From NCBI GenBank assembly GCA_020832235.1, contig JAFIEZ010000005.1:151374-215373 (forward strand): a stretch of 64,000 nucleotides of DNA, given 5' to 3'. Positions 48,688 to 58,260 of the stretch are shown here, piece by piece. Position 1 is the first letter of the stretch. Every line of letters starts with the position of its first letter. This DNA comes from Bacteroidota bacterium. Its GTDB lineage: Bacteria > Bacteroidota > Rhodothermia > Balneolales > HLUCCA01. The position numbers and the translations under genes are program-made. The notes under the pieces are model-generated. The model was not told the origin of the DNA. It saw only the letters and a program-made list of their open reading frames with translations, and made no database searches.

Positions 48688-50013
48688 ATGCGTTATACTG
48701 TTCGGGAAGGTTTACTGTGGATCGGGTTATTGCTGTTGCTTCATGCGGCGCTTTTGGTGCTCTTTGTGGTTGATCCTCCTGACGAGAGCCGTGGATTTTT
48801 GTTCGAATTCGGGGCCGGACTCGGCTTTCTGGGTATGGGTTTTTTCGTAGCTCAGTTCATAACCACCGGACGTTTTCCTCGGGTGGCGCCAAGCTACGGC
48901 TCCGACATTGTGCTGCAATTTCATCGCTTTGCCGGCATCGCAGGTGTGGTGCTGATTGTGCTGCATCCGGTTTTTATCATCATCGCCGATCCTTCATATG
49001 TGCGATTTTTTGATCCTACCGACAATTTCTTTCGCGCCGCCGGGATGTTTGCTGTATCGTTTTCCATCATGGCCATTCTGCTCACCAGCGTTTCAGGGGT
49101 GCCGAAATGGATGAATTACGAGCACTGGCGACTGACACATGCTGCGTTGGCGGTAGCCATTGTATTTATCGGGATGGTACACGGACTTCAGGTCGGACAT
49201 TACCTCGATACCCTGTGGAAACAACTGATCTGGGTGGCGAGCGTCGTGTTTTCCATCGGTTTGCTGGTGGAAGTGCGCCTGCTCCGACCGCTTCGTATGC
49301 GGCGGCATCCCTATCGCGTGGTCTCGGTGAAACCGGAGCGCGGTAATGCCTGGACGCTGGAACTGGCGCCGGTAGGGCATGAAGGACTGGATTTCGAGGC
49401 CGGACAGTTTGCCTGGATCAGCGTGGGGGACAGTCCTTTTCAGCTGCAGCAGAATCCCTTTTCAATAGGCTCGGCCACGGGCGATACCCATCTGCTCTTT
49501 ACGGCCGCCGTTGCCGGAGACTTTACTGCATCGTTGCCTACACTTAAACCGGGCGACCGTGCCTGGATTGACGGGGCTTACGGCTCGTTCACCATCCCCG
49601 AAAATGCCCGTGGACTCTACTTCATAGCCGGGGGAAGCGGTGTTGTTCCGGTGCTGAGCATCCTCCGCACGATGGACAAGCGCAAAGATTTGCGTCCTGT
49701 TACACTTCTTTACGGAAATCCCAGCCTCGAAGAGGTACTTTTTTACGATGAACTCAACGATTTGCAATCGCGTCTGAATCTGAAGGTTGTTCATTTTCTG
49801 GAGGATGACGTTCCGGATGAAGACGGATTCGAAAAAGGGTTCATCACCAAAGACCACATCGACCGGTATTTACCCAATGACGAAAATCGTTATGCGTATT
49901 ACACTTGCGGTCCGGCTCCGTTGATGAACATCGCCGAGAAGTCCCTGCGCGAAATGGGGTCGACTGGCGGCGCATTGTTCCCGAGCGTTTTGACATTATC
50001 TAAACCTGCATAA
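48688..50013 (+). CDS. Ferric-reductase-like membrane oxidoreductase with FAD/NAD(P) domains
   Basis: A 441-residue protein with six predicted helices (to about 200) and two heme-binding His pairs (FHRFAGIAGVVLIVLH; HWRLTHAALAVAIVF and MVHGLQVGH). An FNR-type flavin domain follows (AGQFAWISVG, QQNPFSIGSA), then an NAD(P) domain (GLYFIAGGSGVVPVLSILR, YTCGPAPLM). This is the ferric reductase/NADPH oxidase architecture, moving electrons out across the membrane. No iron transporter or regulator is adjacent, and the 244-bp upstream spacer holds only short A/T-rich repeats (TTTACTTCAG). Confidence 0.92.
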   Translation: MRYTVREGLLWIGLLLLLHAALLVLFVVDPPDESRGFLFEFGAGLGFLGMGFFVAQFITTGRFPRVAPSYGSDIVLQFHRFAGIAGVVLIVLHPVFIIIADPSYVRFFDPTDNFFRAAGMFAVSFSIMAILLTSVSGVPKWMNYEHWRLTHAALAVAIVFIGMVHGLQVGHYLDTLWKQLIWVASVVFSIGLLVEVRLLRPLRMRRHPYRVVSVKPERGNAWTLELAPVGHEGLDFEAGQFAWISVGDSPFQLQQNPFSIGSATGDTHLLFTAAVAGDFTASLPTLKPGDRAWIDGAYGSFTIPENARGLYFIAGGSGVVPVLSILRTMDKRKDLRPVTLLYGNPSLEEVLFYDELNDLQSRLNLKVVHFLEDDVPDEDGFEKGFITKDHIDRYLPNDENRYAYYTCGPAPLMNIAEKSLREMGSTGGALFPSVLTLSKPA

Positions 50014-50120
50014 CACGTAAATCAGTACTAAATCGTACGTCCCGGTCAGGTATGCTACCTGATACGCCATCACATCAATGACATCCTGAAGCGGATTTTA
50101 CTCCATCAAATTCAACTGCT

Positions 50121-51452
50121 ATGCTGCACAAATACATCCGAAATATCGTCATTGTTTTAACCCTGTTGCTCGTTGCGCTTGTCGGTGTGCTGGCTTCGGG
50201 ATGTTCCCGCGAAGAGCCTCTGCCTGTTCACGACCGCATCTTCAGCAACGCAACCGTATGGGATGGGGTAGGTGAGGCCTTTCAGGAAAATCGGGCCATT
50301 CTGGTGCAAGATGGACTCATAACCGGAATTGTATCCATGCGCAATTTACCGGAGCAGCCTGTAGCACCGGTCACCGACCTCGGAGGGATGTATGTACTGC
50401 CCGGGCTCATTAACGCGCACGGACATGTGGGCATGGCCGACGGACTGCAAACCGGATCGGAAATCCACTCCCGCGAGCTGGTATATCGTCAGCTGAAACT
50501 GTATGCCCGTTACGGCATCACAACGGTGGTGAGCCTGGGCGATGAGCCCGAAATCGTATTCGATGTGCGCGATACTGATTATGGCTCGGAGCGGGGTATG
50601 GCGCGAATCTGGACTTCCGGACAGGTTTTGAATCCCACGACACCGGAGGAGGCCCGTCGCATGACGGAAGAGCACATGCGCCTGAATCCAGACTGGGTGA
50701 AAATTCGGGTTGATGACAACCTGGGCACCCGCGAGAAGATGTCGCCCGAAACCTACGCCGAAGTCATCGCAACGGCGGGGAATCATACCGTGCCTCTTGC
50801 GGCCCACATTGTAGATCTCGAAGATGCCAAAGGCGTGCTGCGTGCCGGAGCCGAACTCATTGGTCACAGCGTGCGGGACTTGCCGGTTGATCAGGAGTTT
50901 ATCGATCTTATGCTGGCTGGGAATCATTGCATTACCCCCACACTGACCCGCGAGATATCGGTATTCGCCTATGCGCAGCGGCCGGATTTCTTCGATGATC
51001 CGTTCTTTTTGGACGCAGCTGATGCCGATGTGGTAGCGGAGCTTCAACGTGCTGAGGTGCAGCGCCGGTTCACAGGTCGGGCAGCGGATTACTTCCGCGA
51101 GGCCCTGCCCCTGGCAACATCCAACATGATGGTGCTACATGATGCCGGAATTCGGGTTGCGTTAGGCACCGATAGTGGTCCGCCAGCGCGGTTTCAGGGG
51201 TATTTCGAGCATATGGAAATGCAGATGAAACAGGATGCGGGTATGACACCGCTGGAAATTCTGCAATCGGCCACGGTGCACGCGGCCAACTGCATGAATC
51301 TGGGCCATCTCATTGGCACGCTTGAACCGGGTAAACAGGCGGACTTCATCGTAACCCGTGAAAATCCGATGAACGACATCCTGAACCTGCGCTCGCTGCA
51401 GTCGGTGTACATCGGAGGCGGACCGGTTGCGGATGTCGTTGTAATTGAGTGA
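50121..51452 (+). CDS. Amidohydrolase-family lipoprotein
   Basis: A 443-residue protein with lipoprotein leader (LVGVLASGC). The metal site of the superfamily is complete: NAHGHVG, WVKIRVDDN with the carbamylated lysine, PLAAHIVD, IGHSVRD and LGTDSGPP, and the end LEPGKQADFIV is typical. Closest to the imidazolonepropionase/prolidase-like group of exported amidohydrolases. The substrate cannot be inferred. It is not a close relative of the YtcJ-type enzyme at 15933-17600, so the segment has two independent exported amidohydrolases. Confidence 0.9.
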   Translation: MLHKYIRNIVIVLTLLLVALVGVLASGCSREEPLPVHDRIFSNATVWDGVGEAFQENRAILVQDGLITGIVSMRNLPEQPVAPVTDLGGMYVLPGLINAHGHVGMADGLQTGSEIHSRELVYRQLKLYARYGITTVVSLGDEPEIVFDVRDTDYGSERGMARIWTSGQVLNPTTPEEARRMTEEHMRLNPDWVKIRVDDNLGTREKMSPETYAEVIATAGNHTVPLAAHIVDLEDAKGVLRAGAELIGHSVRDLPVDQEFIDLMLAGNHCITPTLTREISVFAYAQRPDFFDDPFFLDAADADVVAELQRAEVQRRFTGRAADYFREALPLATSNMMVLHDAGIRVALGTDSGPPARFQGYFEHMEMQMKQDAGMTPLEILQSATVHAANCMNLGHLIGTLEPGKQADFIVTRENPMNDILNLRSLQSVYIGGGPVADVVVIE

Positions 51453-51453
51453 G

Positions 51454-51483
51454 AACCGGACAGCGCCTTGGCGTTATCCGGTT
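51454..51483. terminator. Hairpin between convergent amidohydrolase and T9SS cargo genes
   Basis: The 14-base arms AACCGGACAGCGCC (51454-51467) and GGCGTTATCCGGTT (51470-51483) pair with two mismatches around a TT loop, a very stable hairpin just one base after the amidohydrolase stop and 14 bp from the end of the opposing gene. It has no T-run on either side, so factor-independent termination is doubtful; it may be a bidirectional RNA 3' end stabiliser. Confidence 0.65.
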
Positions 51484-51497
51484 AAAACGAAAAGCCG

Positions 51498-53354
51498 TTA
51501 TTTAAGTAAGGTCATCTTTTTGGTAATGGTTTCCCCTCCGGCCTGTAAGCGGTACACATACACGCCGCTGGCAAGCGATCCGGCGGCTTTAAACGGCACG
51601 GTATGCGATCCTGCCGGCATCGAGCCGTTGACCATAACCATGATTTCTCGTCCGGTAATGTCGTAAACCGACAGGCGAACATCCGAGTGGCTTGGTAAGG
51701 TGAACGCAATGGAGGTGGTTGGATTAAACGGATTCGGATAGTTCTGCATCAGACTGACCGCAGTTGGGAGGGATGTCGTTTCACCATCATCAATTGAAGT
51801 AACAATCACCTCCTGCAGAAATACACCGGTAAAGGCATCGATGGCATAGAATCCGGTTACCGATGCTATATCTTCGTCATCATCATCAAATGCGAAGTAT
51901 TGAAACTCGATCAGCCAGAAGGGATTTGCTGTGTCTATGGCAACATCGAAGTCGAGCGCGTATGCGGTGTCACGACTCAGGCGATAGCTAATCTCCCATT
52001 CAGATAACATACCACGGGTGTTGTCAGCGATGAGGTCTGTTGCTCCGTTTTGAAGGGCAATCATAACAGCCTGATCGGAGTCGATCATGGTGGTGTCGGC
52101 AAGGTTTGGCAAAGGTGCGAAATCAAACGTTGTCATGGATCCTGTGGGTATAACAAATATTTCGTCCAGAATCCGGAGTGCCACGACTTCGGTTTCTTCG
52201 GTTTTGTCGAGGAAGCGGTATAGCCAGCTGGTTGCTTTGCCATCGGGTGTGAAAGGTCCCGAGAACGCACTTCCCTCCCAATACGCTGTGCCTTGAATTA
52301 CGTAGAGTTGGGCGTCGGGATAGAGATGCGATACCTCCTGTGTTACATCCGAGTAAATTTCAAAGGCTGTTGTTTCGGAGAAATCAAAGAAGTTCAGGTT
52401 GAAAACGAAAACGGTGAAGTCAATATCGGTGATGGATGCTCCGCTTACGTTAACGGCGAGGGGTTCATCATCATCGTCTGTGTAGAACCCGAATCCGACT
52501 AGTCCTCGTGGATCATCATCGTCGTCGCTAGTCAGGAATTCATCGCCCAGAAAGATCGCGGTTACATAGTATTCTCCGTCGTTGAGTCGACCTGCGGAGT
52601 AGCTTCCGGTCATGGCATTTACTGTGGTGATGGCGTAGACAACGGGTTCGTTCTCGTCATCGGCAATGGTACTATCATCCCAGTAGTCATCGTCGTCATC
52701 ATCAAAAAATGGAACGGGTCGGTCGGTGATCAGAACGATGGTGCGGCGGCGGAGGTCTTCATCATCGGGTAAGTCGCTGATGGACGATCGGTTTGGGATG
52801 GTTTTACCGAGGGAGGCGATTCGTTGCAGGGTAGAGAGATCGTAACTGCTTTTGTTGCGTTGTTTTCGGGCGGTAGATTCATCCCAATCGGAGTCATCCC
52901 AGTCGTCATCGAAATCGAACTCAGCCATTGCATAGTCGATTGTTCCGCTGATGGAGTGACTTCCTGAAAAGGTGCCTGTGGTGAACGTGGCCGTGAATGC
53001 CTGCGTAAGGGGGATGGCAACACCATCGCCGGGTAGTCCGAGAAATGCGAAGTGATAGTCGGTATCGGCAGTGAGGTTCACCGTTAGTGTAACGGTAAGC
53101 CGGTCTGTGCTTATGGCAACATCGGCTACATCAAATGCTTCTTCCGGGAATATGATCGTAACCGGCTCCATGATGAAACCAACGTCTTCGGGTTCAACGC
53201 TGGCCGGAATCGGGGTGTCAAAGGTAATCGAAACGGTGGTATTCAGCGGAACATTCTCTGTGCCGTCGGCGGGAGAGAATGAGGTGATGGATTGTGCCAG
53301 GGCGACGGGCACTAAAGCCACGAAAAATAAAGCATACAGTAGAAGAGTTTTCAT
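51498..53354 (-). CDS. T9SS-secreted protein with Ig-like domain and Asp-rich linkers
   Basis: A 618-residue protein: signal peptide ending VALAQ, a Big_5-type Ig domain (about 22-130, SFSPADGTENVPLNTTVSITF), and middle segments with several runs of five to six Asp (FFDDDDDDYWDD, TSDDDDDPRG, TDDDDEPL). It ends in a type A sorting domain of about 80 residues (MQNYPNPFNPTTSIAFTLP, VYDITGREIMV, GVYVYRLQAGG). It should be carried through the type IX system and kept at the cell surface. Asp-rich runs may bind calcium or help in high salt, which is inference. No catalytic domain is recognised. Confidence 0.9.
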   Translation of the reverse strand: MKTLLLYALFFVALVPVALAQSITSFSPADGTENVPLNTTVSITFDTPIPASVEPEDVGFIMEPVTIIFPEEAFDVADVAISTDRLTVTLTVNLTADTDYHFAFLGLPGDGVAIPLTQAFTATFTTGTFSGSHSISGTIDYAMAEFDFDDDWDDSDWDESTARKQRNKSSYDLSTLQRIASLGKTIPNRSSISDLPDDEDLRRRTIVLITDRPVPFFDDDDDDYWDDSTIADDENEPVVYAITTVNAMTGSYSAGRLNDGEYYVTAIFLGDEFLTSDDDDDPRGLVGFGFYTDDDDEPLAVNVSGASITDIDFTVFVFNLNFFDFSETTAFEIYSDVTQEVSHLYPDAQLYVIQGTAYWEGSAFSGPFTPDGKATSWLYRFLDKTEETEVVALRILDEIFVIPTGSMTTFDFAPLPNLADTTMIDSDQAVMIALQNGATDLIADNTRGMLSEWEISYRLSRDTAYALDFDVAIDTANPFWLIEFQYFAFDDDDEDIASVTGFYAIDAFTGVFLQEVIVTSIDDGETTSLPTAVSLMQNYPNPFNPTTSIAFTLPSHSDVRLSVYDITGREIMVMVNGSMPAGSHTVPFKAAGSLASGVYVYRLQAGGETITKKMTLLK

Positions 53355-53509
53355 AGCAGTGATGATTGGGTTGTATTGATCCGAGGTGTTGATTTAAAAA
53401 ACGGCATTGTATACAAGGCTAAACGGTGAATGAGCGTAAGGATTCGTGTGGATTTGACGTAATCTGTTCAGTTTGAACCGTTTACGCATTCCTTTGTTCC
53501 CGTCTCGTT

Positions 53510-53590
53510 GTGCTGACCGTGCTGCATTGTGCTGACCGTGCTGCATTGTGCATTGTGCTTTGTGCTGCATTGTGCTTTGCTCTTTGTGCG
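53510..53590. repeat. GTGCTG-rich tandem repeat tract
   Basis: The unit GTGCTGACCGTGCTGCATT occurs perfectly at 53510-53528 and 53529-53547, followed by degenerate GTGCTTTGTGCTGCATT units to about 53590. It sits in the 373-bp spacer (53355-53727) upstream of the T9SS cargo gene and before the next lipoprotein. Otherwise the spacer is A/T-rich with no gene that I can support. Confidence 0.8.
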
Positions 53591-53727
53591 GAACAGGCAT
53601 TCAGGTAAACCTATATTCCAAAATAAAGGCGACATTCGTTATTGGTTATTTACGCCTAATGTACTATTTATTAATATGATAAGTATGGGCCCTACTCCAC
53701 AATGTGCCAAAAAAAGCACGAATTCTT

Positions 53728-54240
53728 TTAACGGACTACGAACTTCGCTTCAATCGGATCGAGCCGTTGCTCTATACCATTTATGAATATCACGTTGGGA
53801 TGTATCAAAACGATGTAATTGCCGGGTTCCAACGGTAACGTTTGTATTTGACTTGTCTCGAAATTATATCTGCGCTGAACCATCGTGAGCGATGCGTTTA
53901 GCGTAATTGCGTCGTTTTTGGGGAGTGAAATATGCCCACTAATTCCAGGCCCGCCCGAGTGTGATCCGGGTACATTCAATACGCTTCCTCTCGGCGATTC
54001 ATCCTTGAATACAACGATATCTGCAATCGATGGGGAAGCGGTAACCAAATGAACATCTTCAATACGGTAATTGCGCAGTTGCACGGTAACGTGCATGGTT
54101 TCAAAGGGACGTACCGACCGCTCGCTCAAATCAACCCGAAGTTGCAATCCGTACTGCATACTTTTGTCATCGTTAGCGCCGGTGACATTGCAGGATGTGA
54201 GCAACATCGACACTAACATCAGTGCAACCATACTTTTCAT
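53728..54240 (-). CDS. Lipoprotein of unknown function
   Basis: The ATG at 54240 gives a proper lipoprotein leader (MKSMVALMLVSMLLTSC); the frame is open upstream to 54303. The mature part of about 150 residues is rich in beta-strand pattern (SVRPFETMHVTVQLRN, LNASLTMVQRRYNFE, LEPGNYIVLIHPN) and loosely recalls the BsuPI/immunoglobulin-like inhibitors. I do not assign a function. Divergent from the EEP hydrolase gene by about 210 bp. Confidence 0.65.
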   Translation of the reverse strand: MKSMVALMLVSMLLTSCNVTGANDDKSMQYGLQLRVDLSERSVRPFETMHVTVQLRNYRIEDVHLVTASPSIADIVVFKDESPRGSVLNVPGSHSGGPGISGHISLPKNDAITLNASLTMVQRRYNFETSQIQTLPLEPGNYIVLIHPNVIFINGIEQRLDPIEAKFVVR

Positions 54241-54450
54241 GCAAGCCAGGGTGGTGTTTACTGCTGTTGTGTACATACGTGAGGTGCATTTAGCATTGAG
54301 CAACAGGTTATTGTCCGAACGATTTGTGCCAGACTCGACTCCGGTATGTAATCTGAACGGCCTCTGCTCGCAATTAACGATTTTTTAAACGAGGATGTTG
54401 ATGGAAGTCGATAGTTTTATGGTAATCATTTAAAAAGAATTTTTCCATTT

Positions 54451-55455
54451 ATGTTACATACGAGACTTTTCGCCCTCACGCTGCTTCTTACTGTAGGCTT
54501 TTTCACGGCCTGTTCCACTCCTGCACCGGTACAGCAAACGCAGGATACATCCCATCGCAACATTACGCCTTCTGCAGAATGGACATCCATTCAGACTCCC
54601 GAGTGGTACGACTACACCCGATTCGATACGATTTCGGTGCTTACCTGGAATATTGAGCATTTTGTGGATGATTTTGATAGTCCGTACATCGACCATCCCC
54701 GCGAGAATAATCCGGCCGAGAACCTGCCCGAACGCCGTCAGTTGCTGGCCGATGCCCTCAAACAAATTGATGCTGATATCGTGGTGTTTCAGGAGGTGGA
54801 AAGTTCGGCGTTTATTGCCGCTTTTGCGCAGGAGTATTTCGAGGAGCTGGGTTACCAGCTGTTTACCAGTCGCGAGAGCGATACCTGGTACATGAATGTG
54901 GTGATTATGAGTCGAATACCACTAGGAATGCTCTATAGCTATGCGAACATCTATACCTATCGCAGCGATACCTCTCTGCAAAATCATACCAATAACCGCA
55001 TGGTGTCGGTAGATGTGCTGGTGCGTCCCGGATATAACTTCCTGCTAACCGGTGTGCATTTGAAAGCGGGTAGAAGCGAGACTGACCGTAACTGGCGGGT
55101 GGGACAGCTTAACGTACTGCGCGATCATTACGCCCAGGTGCTTGCGATTAATCCCGATGCCCGCATCCTGCTCACCGGCGATTTGAACATCATGACCGGA
55201 CATTCCGAGTATTACCACATGCTGGGACAAGGCACTGCTGTTGAGTTTGTTGATCCCCTGGGGGATGTAGACTCGTTCACACATCCAGCCGATAATCCGA
55301 CCCGTCAGCTTGATTACGTGCTTCCAAATACTAACATGAAACGGGATATGGTGCCGGGATCGAAGCAAATTCTGACCCCGTTTGATGCAACGACCATGCG
55401 CCTGATCAGCGATCACCTTCCGGTTGTTGCGCGATTTATAACGACCGGCCGGTAA
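54451..55455 (+). CDS. Endonuclease/exonuclease/phosphatase (EEP) family lipoprotein
   Basis: A 334-residue lipoprotein (leader ending FFTAC). The EEP catalytic set is complete: LTWNIEHF (Asn), VFQEVES (Glu), TGVHLKAGRS (His), LLTGDLNIMTG (Asp/Asn), PTRQLDYVL (Asp) and LISDHLPVVA (Asp-His). Relatives act on DNA, phosphoinositides or sphingolipids. Lipid anchoring suggests an outer membrane or periplasmic hydrolase, perhaps a scavenging nuclease. No partner is adjacent. Confidence 0.92.
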   Translation: MLHTRLFALTLLLTVGFFTACSTPAPVQQTQDTSHRNITPSAEWTSIQTPEWYDYTRFDTISVLTWNIEHFVDDFDSPYIDHPRENNPAENLPERRQLLADALKQIDADIVVFQEVESSAFIAAFAQEYFEELGYQLFTSRESDTWYMNVVIMSRIPLGMLYSYANIYTYRSDTSLQNHTNNRMVSVDVLVRPGYNFLLTGVHLKAGRSETDRNWRVGQLNVLRDHYAQVLAINPDARILLTGDLNIMTGHSEYYHMLGQGTAVEFVDPLGDVDSFTHPADNPTRQLDYVLPNTNMKRDMVPGSKQILTPFDATTMRLISDHLPVVARFITTGR

Positions 55456-55592
55456 CGAAATGTCGTTGTTTTGAGCTATGTGTTTGGTGCTGTAGCTCGT
55501 GAATTCATCATTTGGCGCGATTTGGCCTTGTTGTGCAACTATTTTTCGGTATAGTTGCACAGTGCAAGCGACACGATTTTAACGTTGGCGAA

Positions 55593-55724
55593 TTACTGGT
55601 CGAGCAAAATCCCTGCGAGTACCGAACCCAGACTTTGTTTCATAATTGCGTGGTGGGATTATTGATCCAGCAAAATCCCTGCGAGCACCGAGCCCAGATG
55701 CTCTTCCATAATTGCGCGGTATCG
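55593..55724 (-). repeat. In-frame 66-bp duplication of the 3' end of the binding-protein gene
   Basis: The last 22 codons of the binding-protein gene (AIMEEHLGSVLAGILLDQ and stop) are repeated immediately downstream in the same frame as AIMKQSLGSVLAGILLDQ and stop (55593-55658). The two units differ in DNA at about a quarter of positions, mostly silent, so the amino acid ending is kept although the DNA has diverged. The second copy lies after the real stop at 55659-55661. Confidence 0.85.
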
Positions 55725-56561
55725 GGGAGTGGAGGTGAGCCCGCCATCGGCATTGAACCATGCATCCAAAACCGGTTGCCAGGTCGTGCCCAGCGGCATG
55801 ATGTAACCGAACTCCTCGGCCGATTCGTCGCCGGCGGGATGTCGCTTAAGCGGTGCGCCGCGTTCCGCCGCTCGCCAATAATTGTACAGATCGATGTAGG
55901 CGAAATAGCGGTCCCCCTCGCTAAGCCGGTCAATGATTTCGTCGTTGGAACGGACCAGTTCAATGGCTGCATCCGCATAATAGGCATCGGTTAGCGCGCG
56001 GAGTCGCTCTTCATGGAGGGTTGCTTCGAACGCGAGTGCTGTTCTGCCAGACCATACTGCCCCCATCTGACTAAGGTCTTCGAGCAGGGGAGCATTTTCA
56101 TGCGTGATGAGGGAGGCGATGTTGGTCATGTAAGGCAGACTGAAAGCCAGTTCACTGCGCCGGGCTTCGGTTATGGTCACATTGCCCATACCGATGACCC
56201 CATCCTTCGAGGCCGCTACATCCGCATAAAACGTTCGCCAGTTGGTTTCCTCTACGAAATTCAGGGTTAAGTCGACGCCGTATTCCTGACGTACAAAGAC
56301 GGCAAAGTCGCGTAGAAGCTCGACGGTTACACCCGTGAGAAGATTCTCTTGCATCTCGGTCTGGGGGATGGTGGTATCGTCGTAAGTCAAGGAATTTGGG
56401 AAATAGGCGAATCCCTCAGCGGGGACATACACTGCCGTCAAAGTTCCGTGACCGCGCTGTTGAACGTCCGTCCACGAGTCGCCGGTGTAAGGGGGCTGCT
56501 CGGCGGGACCGGAACAGGCCATGAAAAGTATTGTTAGAACGAGTAGCGGGATAAAACGCAT
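55659..56561 (-). CDS. Periplasmic solute-binding (SBP family 3-like) lipoprotein
   Basis: The ATG at 56561 gives a lipoprotein leader ending FMAC; about 300 residues. The fold is that of an amino acid or lytic-transglycosylase-type binding domain: HGTLTAVYVPAEGF near the start, LLTGVTVELLRDFAVFV, DVAASKDGVIGMGNVTIT, FSLPYMTNIASLI and GYIMPLGTTWQPVLDAWFN. No ABC transporter lies nearby, so it may be an orphan sensor or a transglycosylase-linked protein. Its 3' end is duplicated (55593-55658). Confidence 0.85.
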   Translation of the reverse strand: MRFIPLLVLTILFMACSGPAEQPPYTGDSWTDVQQRGHGTLTAVYVPAEGFAYFPNSLTYDDTTIPQTEMQENLLTGVTVELLRDFAVFVRQEYGVDLTLNFVEETNWRTFYADVAASKDGVIGMGNVTITEARRSELAFSLPYMTNIASLITHENAPLLEDLSQMGAVWSGRTALAFEATLHEERLRALTDAYYADAAIELVRSNDEIIDRLSEGDRYFAYIDLYNYWRAAERGAPLKRHPAGDESAEEFGYIMPLGTTWQPVLDAWFNADGGLTSTPRYRAIMEEHLGSVLAGILLDQ

Positions 56562-56765
56562 GATGTAAAGATAGGTGTGATGCAGCAGCATCACAGTGTA
56601 ACGGTTTAAATGTATTGGGGGGAATATCCGCAATTTCGGACTCCCCCTCAATAAAGTATTGTTACACGTGAATCATAACTCACGTAAATTTAGGTGTATT
56701 GATATTGAGCTTCCTGAACCTTTGTTAAGGATTACAACTCGAATCTGACCACAATCCATCGAGTA

Positions 56766-58133
56766 TTACACATACCCGTTCATCATTACGTGACGGTACA
56801 AGCGTTTGAGTCCGTGCACTTTGAAATCCCACCATAGGCGGGTTTCTTTCGTCGGCTGGAAAATCCACTCGTTAACGAGCTCTCCGTTGTAACCAAATTC
56901 GAACATCATGCATCTGCCGTATCGCGTGAGCAGAGGACAGCCCGAAACTCCGTCATAGGCATTGCTGGGCTCATAGCCCAAAATAGCATCAACGATGTTT
57001 CCTGCCACCACCGGCGCTTGTTTACGGATAGTTGCCGCAGTTTTGGGTGCGCCCGTTGCCGCGTTATCGCCAACACCGAATACATTCGGATATACATTAT
57101 GCTGGAGTGTAATACGATCTACATCCAGCTGACCACCGATACCCTCTCGTGTTAGTGGTCCTTCGCGCAATGGTTTAGGTGTACGGAATGTTGGCATCGG
57201 ATGGAGCAAATCGTAATGCTGGCGAATCTCACGCACGCTTTCATCAGGCATTCGCTCTTCAAAAATGGCCGTACGCGTTGAGATGTCTATTGCTTTGAGC
57301 ACTTGGTGGTAATGATTCTGAATTCCACGGGCTTCAATTAGCGGTCGAACTGCGTTGTCAACTTTGGGTACAATCGGGAACAGGGAGTTTTGTGGGGTAT
57401 GGAAGTGAACTTCCACCTGGTCACGCATGCCTGCACCCCTCCACAAGTCCTCGGTAAGCCAGGTTATTTTCTGGGGAGCGCCGCCGCATTTCACATAGCC
57501 GGTAGGGTAGGTAAACACGGCTTTTCCACCGCCGAAATTCTGAGCAAGATTCTTGAACTTTATGCCCGACTCTAGTTTGTAGACATTCGCTACGTAGGGA
57601 GTTTCCAGTGCTTCGGCTAGGTTTTCAACGCTGTTCATATTGGTTTCTACCCCAAGACCTACAACGAGATAGTCGTAATCGATTATATCGCCCTTGCGCG
57701 TGATAACCCTGTTTTGGTCGGGTTCGAACGCTTCCACATAATCTTTAACCCACTTCATGCCAGGCATGAACAGAGATTTCTGGTCAAAAATCACTTCCTC
57801 AGGTTTATATACACCTGCTGCGACAAGAGTGTAGCCGGGCTGGTAGTGATGCTCATCTTTGGGTTCTATAATGGTAATGTTGGCATCTGGCACGGCACGC
57901 ATTAGCCTTGCAGCCACAGTAAGTCCACCAATACTGCCACCGGCAACAACAATTTTGGCATTGCGGACTTTTGCCGCATCGGTTCTGGATAACTGCAGGC
58001 TTTTCCTGTAACCGTAAAAGCCACCTGTTCCTGCAAGCAACAGGCCTCCGCCACCCAGACCGATGTATTTTAAAGCATCACGCCGCGAAATTCCACCGGA
58101 GCCGGATTCAGTTTTTAAGTTATGATCTTCCAT
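56766..58133 (-). CDS. Tat-exported type II sulfide:quinone oxidoreductase
   Basis: A 455-residue flavoprotein with a Tat signal (SRRDALKYIGLGGGGLLLAG). FAD fold: KIVVAGGSIGGLTVAARLM, then VVGLGVETN and VFGVGDNAATGAPKTAATI. The two redox cysteines lie in GYVKCGGAPQKITWL and GVSGCPLLTRYGRC, matching the human mitochondrial SQOR type (VKCAGAPQKI, SCPLVT) rather than bacterial type I. It would oxidise sulfide to persulfide or zero-valent sulfur and reduce the quinone pool. A Tat signal is unusual for this class, which normally stays in the cytoplasm or binds the membrane without one. First gene of the sulfide island on the minus strand, going left. Confidence 0.92.
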   Translation of the reverse strand: MEDHNLKTESGSGGISRRDALKYIGLGGGGLLLAGTGGFYGYRKSLQLSRTDAAKVRNAKIVVAGGSIGGLTVAARLMRAVPDANITIIEPKDEHHYQPGYTLVAAGVYKPEEVIFDQKSLFMPGMKWVKDYVEAFEPDQNRVITRKGDIIDYDYLVVGLGVETNMNSVENLAEALETPYVANVYKLESGIKFKNLAQNFGGGKAVFTYPTGYVKCGGAPQKITWLTEDLWRGAGMRDQVEVHFHTPQNSLFPIVPKVDNAVRPLIEARGIQNHYHQVLKAIDISTRTAIFEERMPDESVREIRQHYDLLHPMPTFRTPKPLREGPLTREGIGGQLDVDRITLQHNVYPNVFGVGDNAATGAPKTAATIRKQAPVVAGNIVDAILGYEPSNAYDGVSGCPLLTRYGRCMMFEFGYNGELVNEWIFQPTKETRLWWDFKVHGLKRLYRHVMMNGYV

Positions 58134-58260
58134 CTGTCTTCTCCACTTTTGTAATTAGGTGCTTTATTTAGGTTGACGAGCTAAGACATGGCAATGCTTT
58201 TTAGAGTCGGAGTGTAAACAATACCATCTCAGAGATATTAATTAATAACGTAAATCAAAA

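Noticed and set aside
53394-53600. Minus-strand open frame with repeated MQH and MQHGQH-like words
   Set aside because: Its length is only due to the tandem GTGCTG repeat; no start context or homology.
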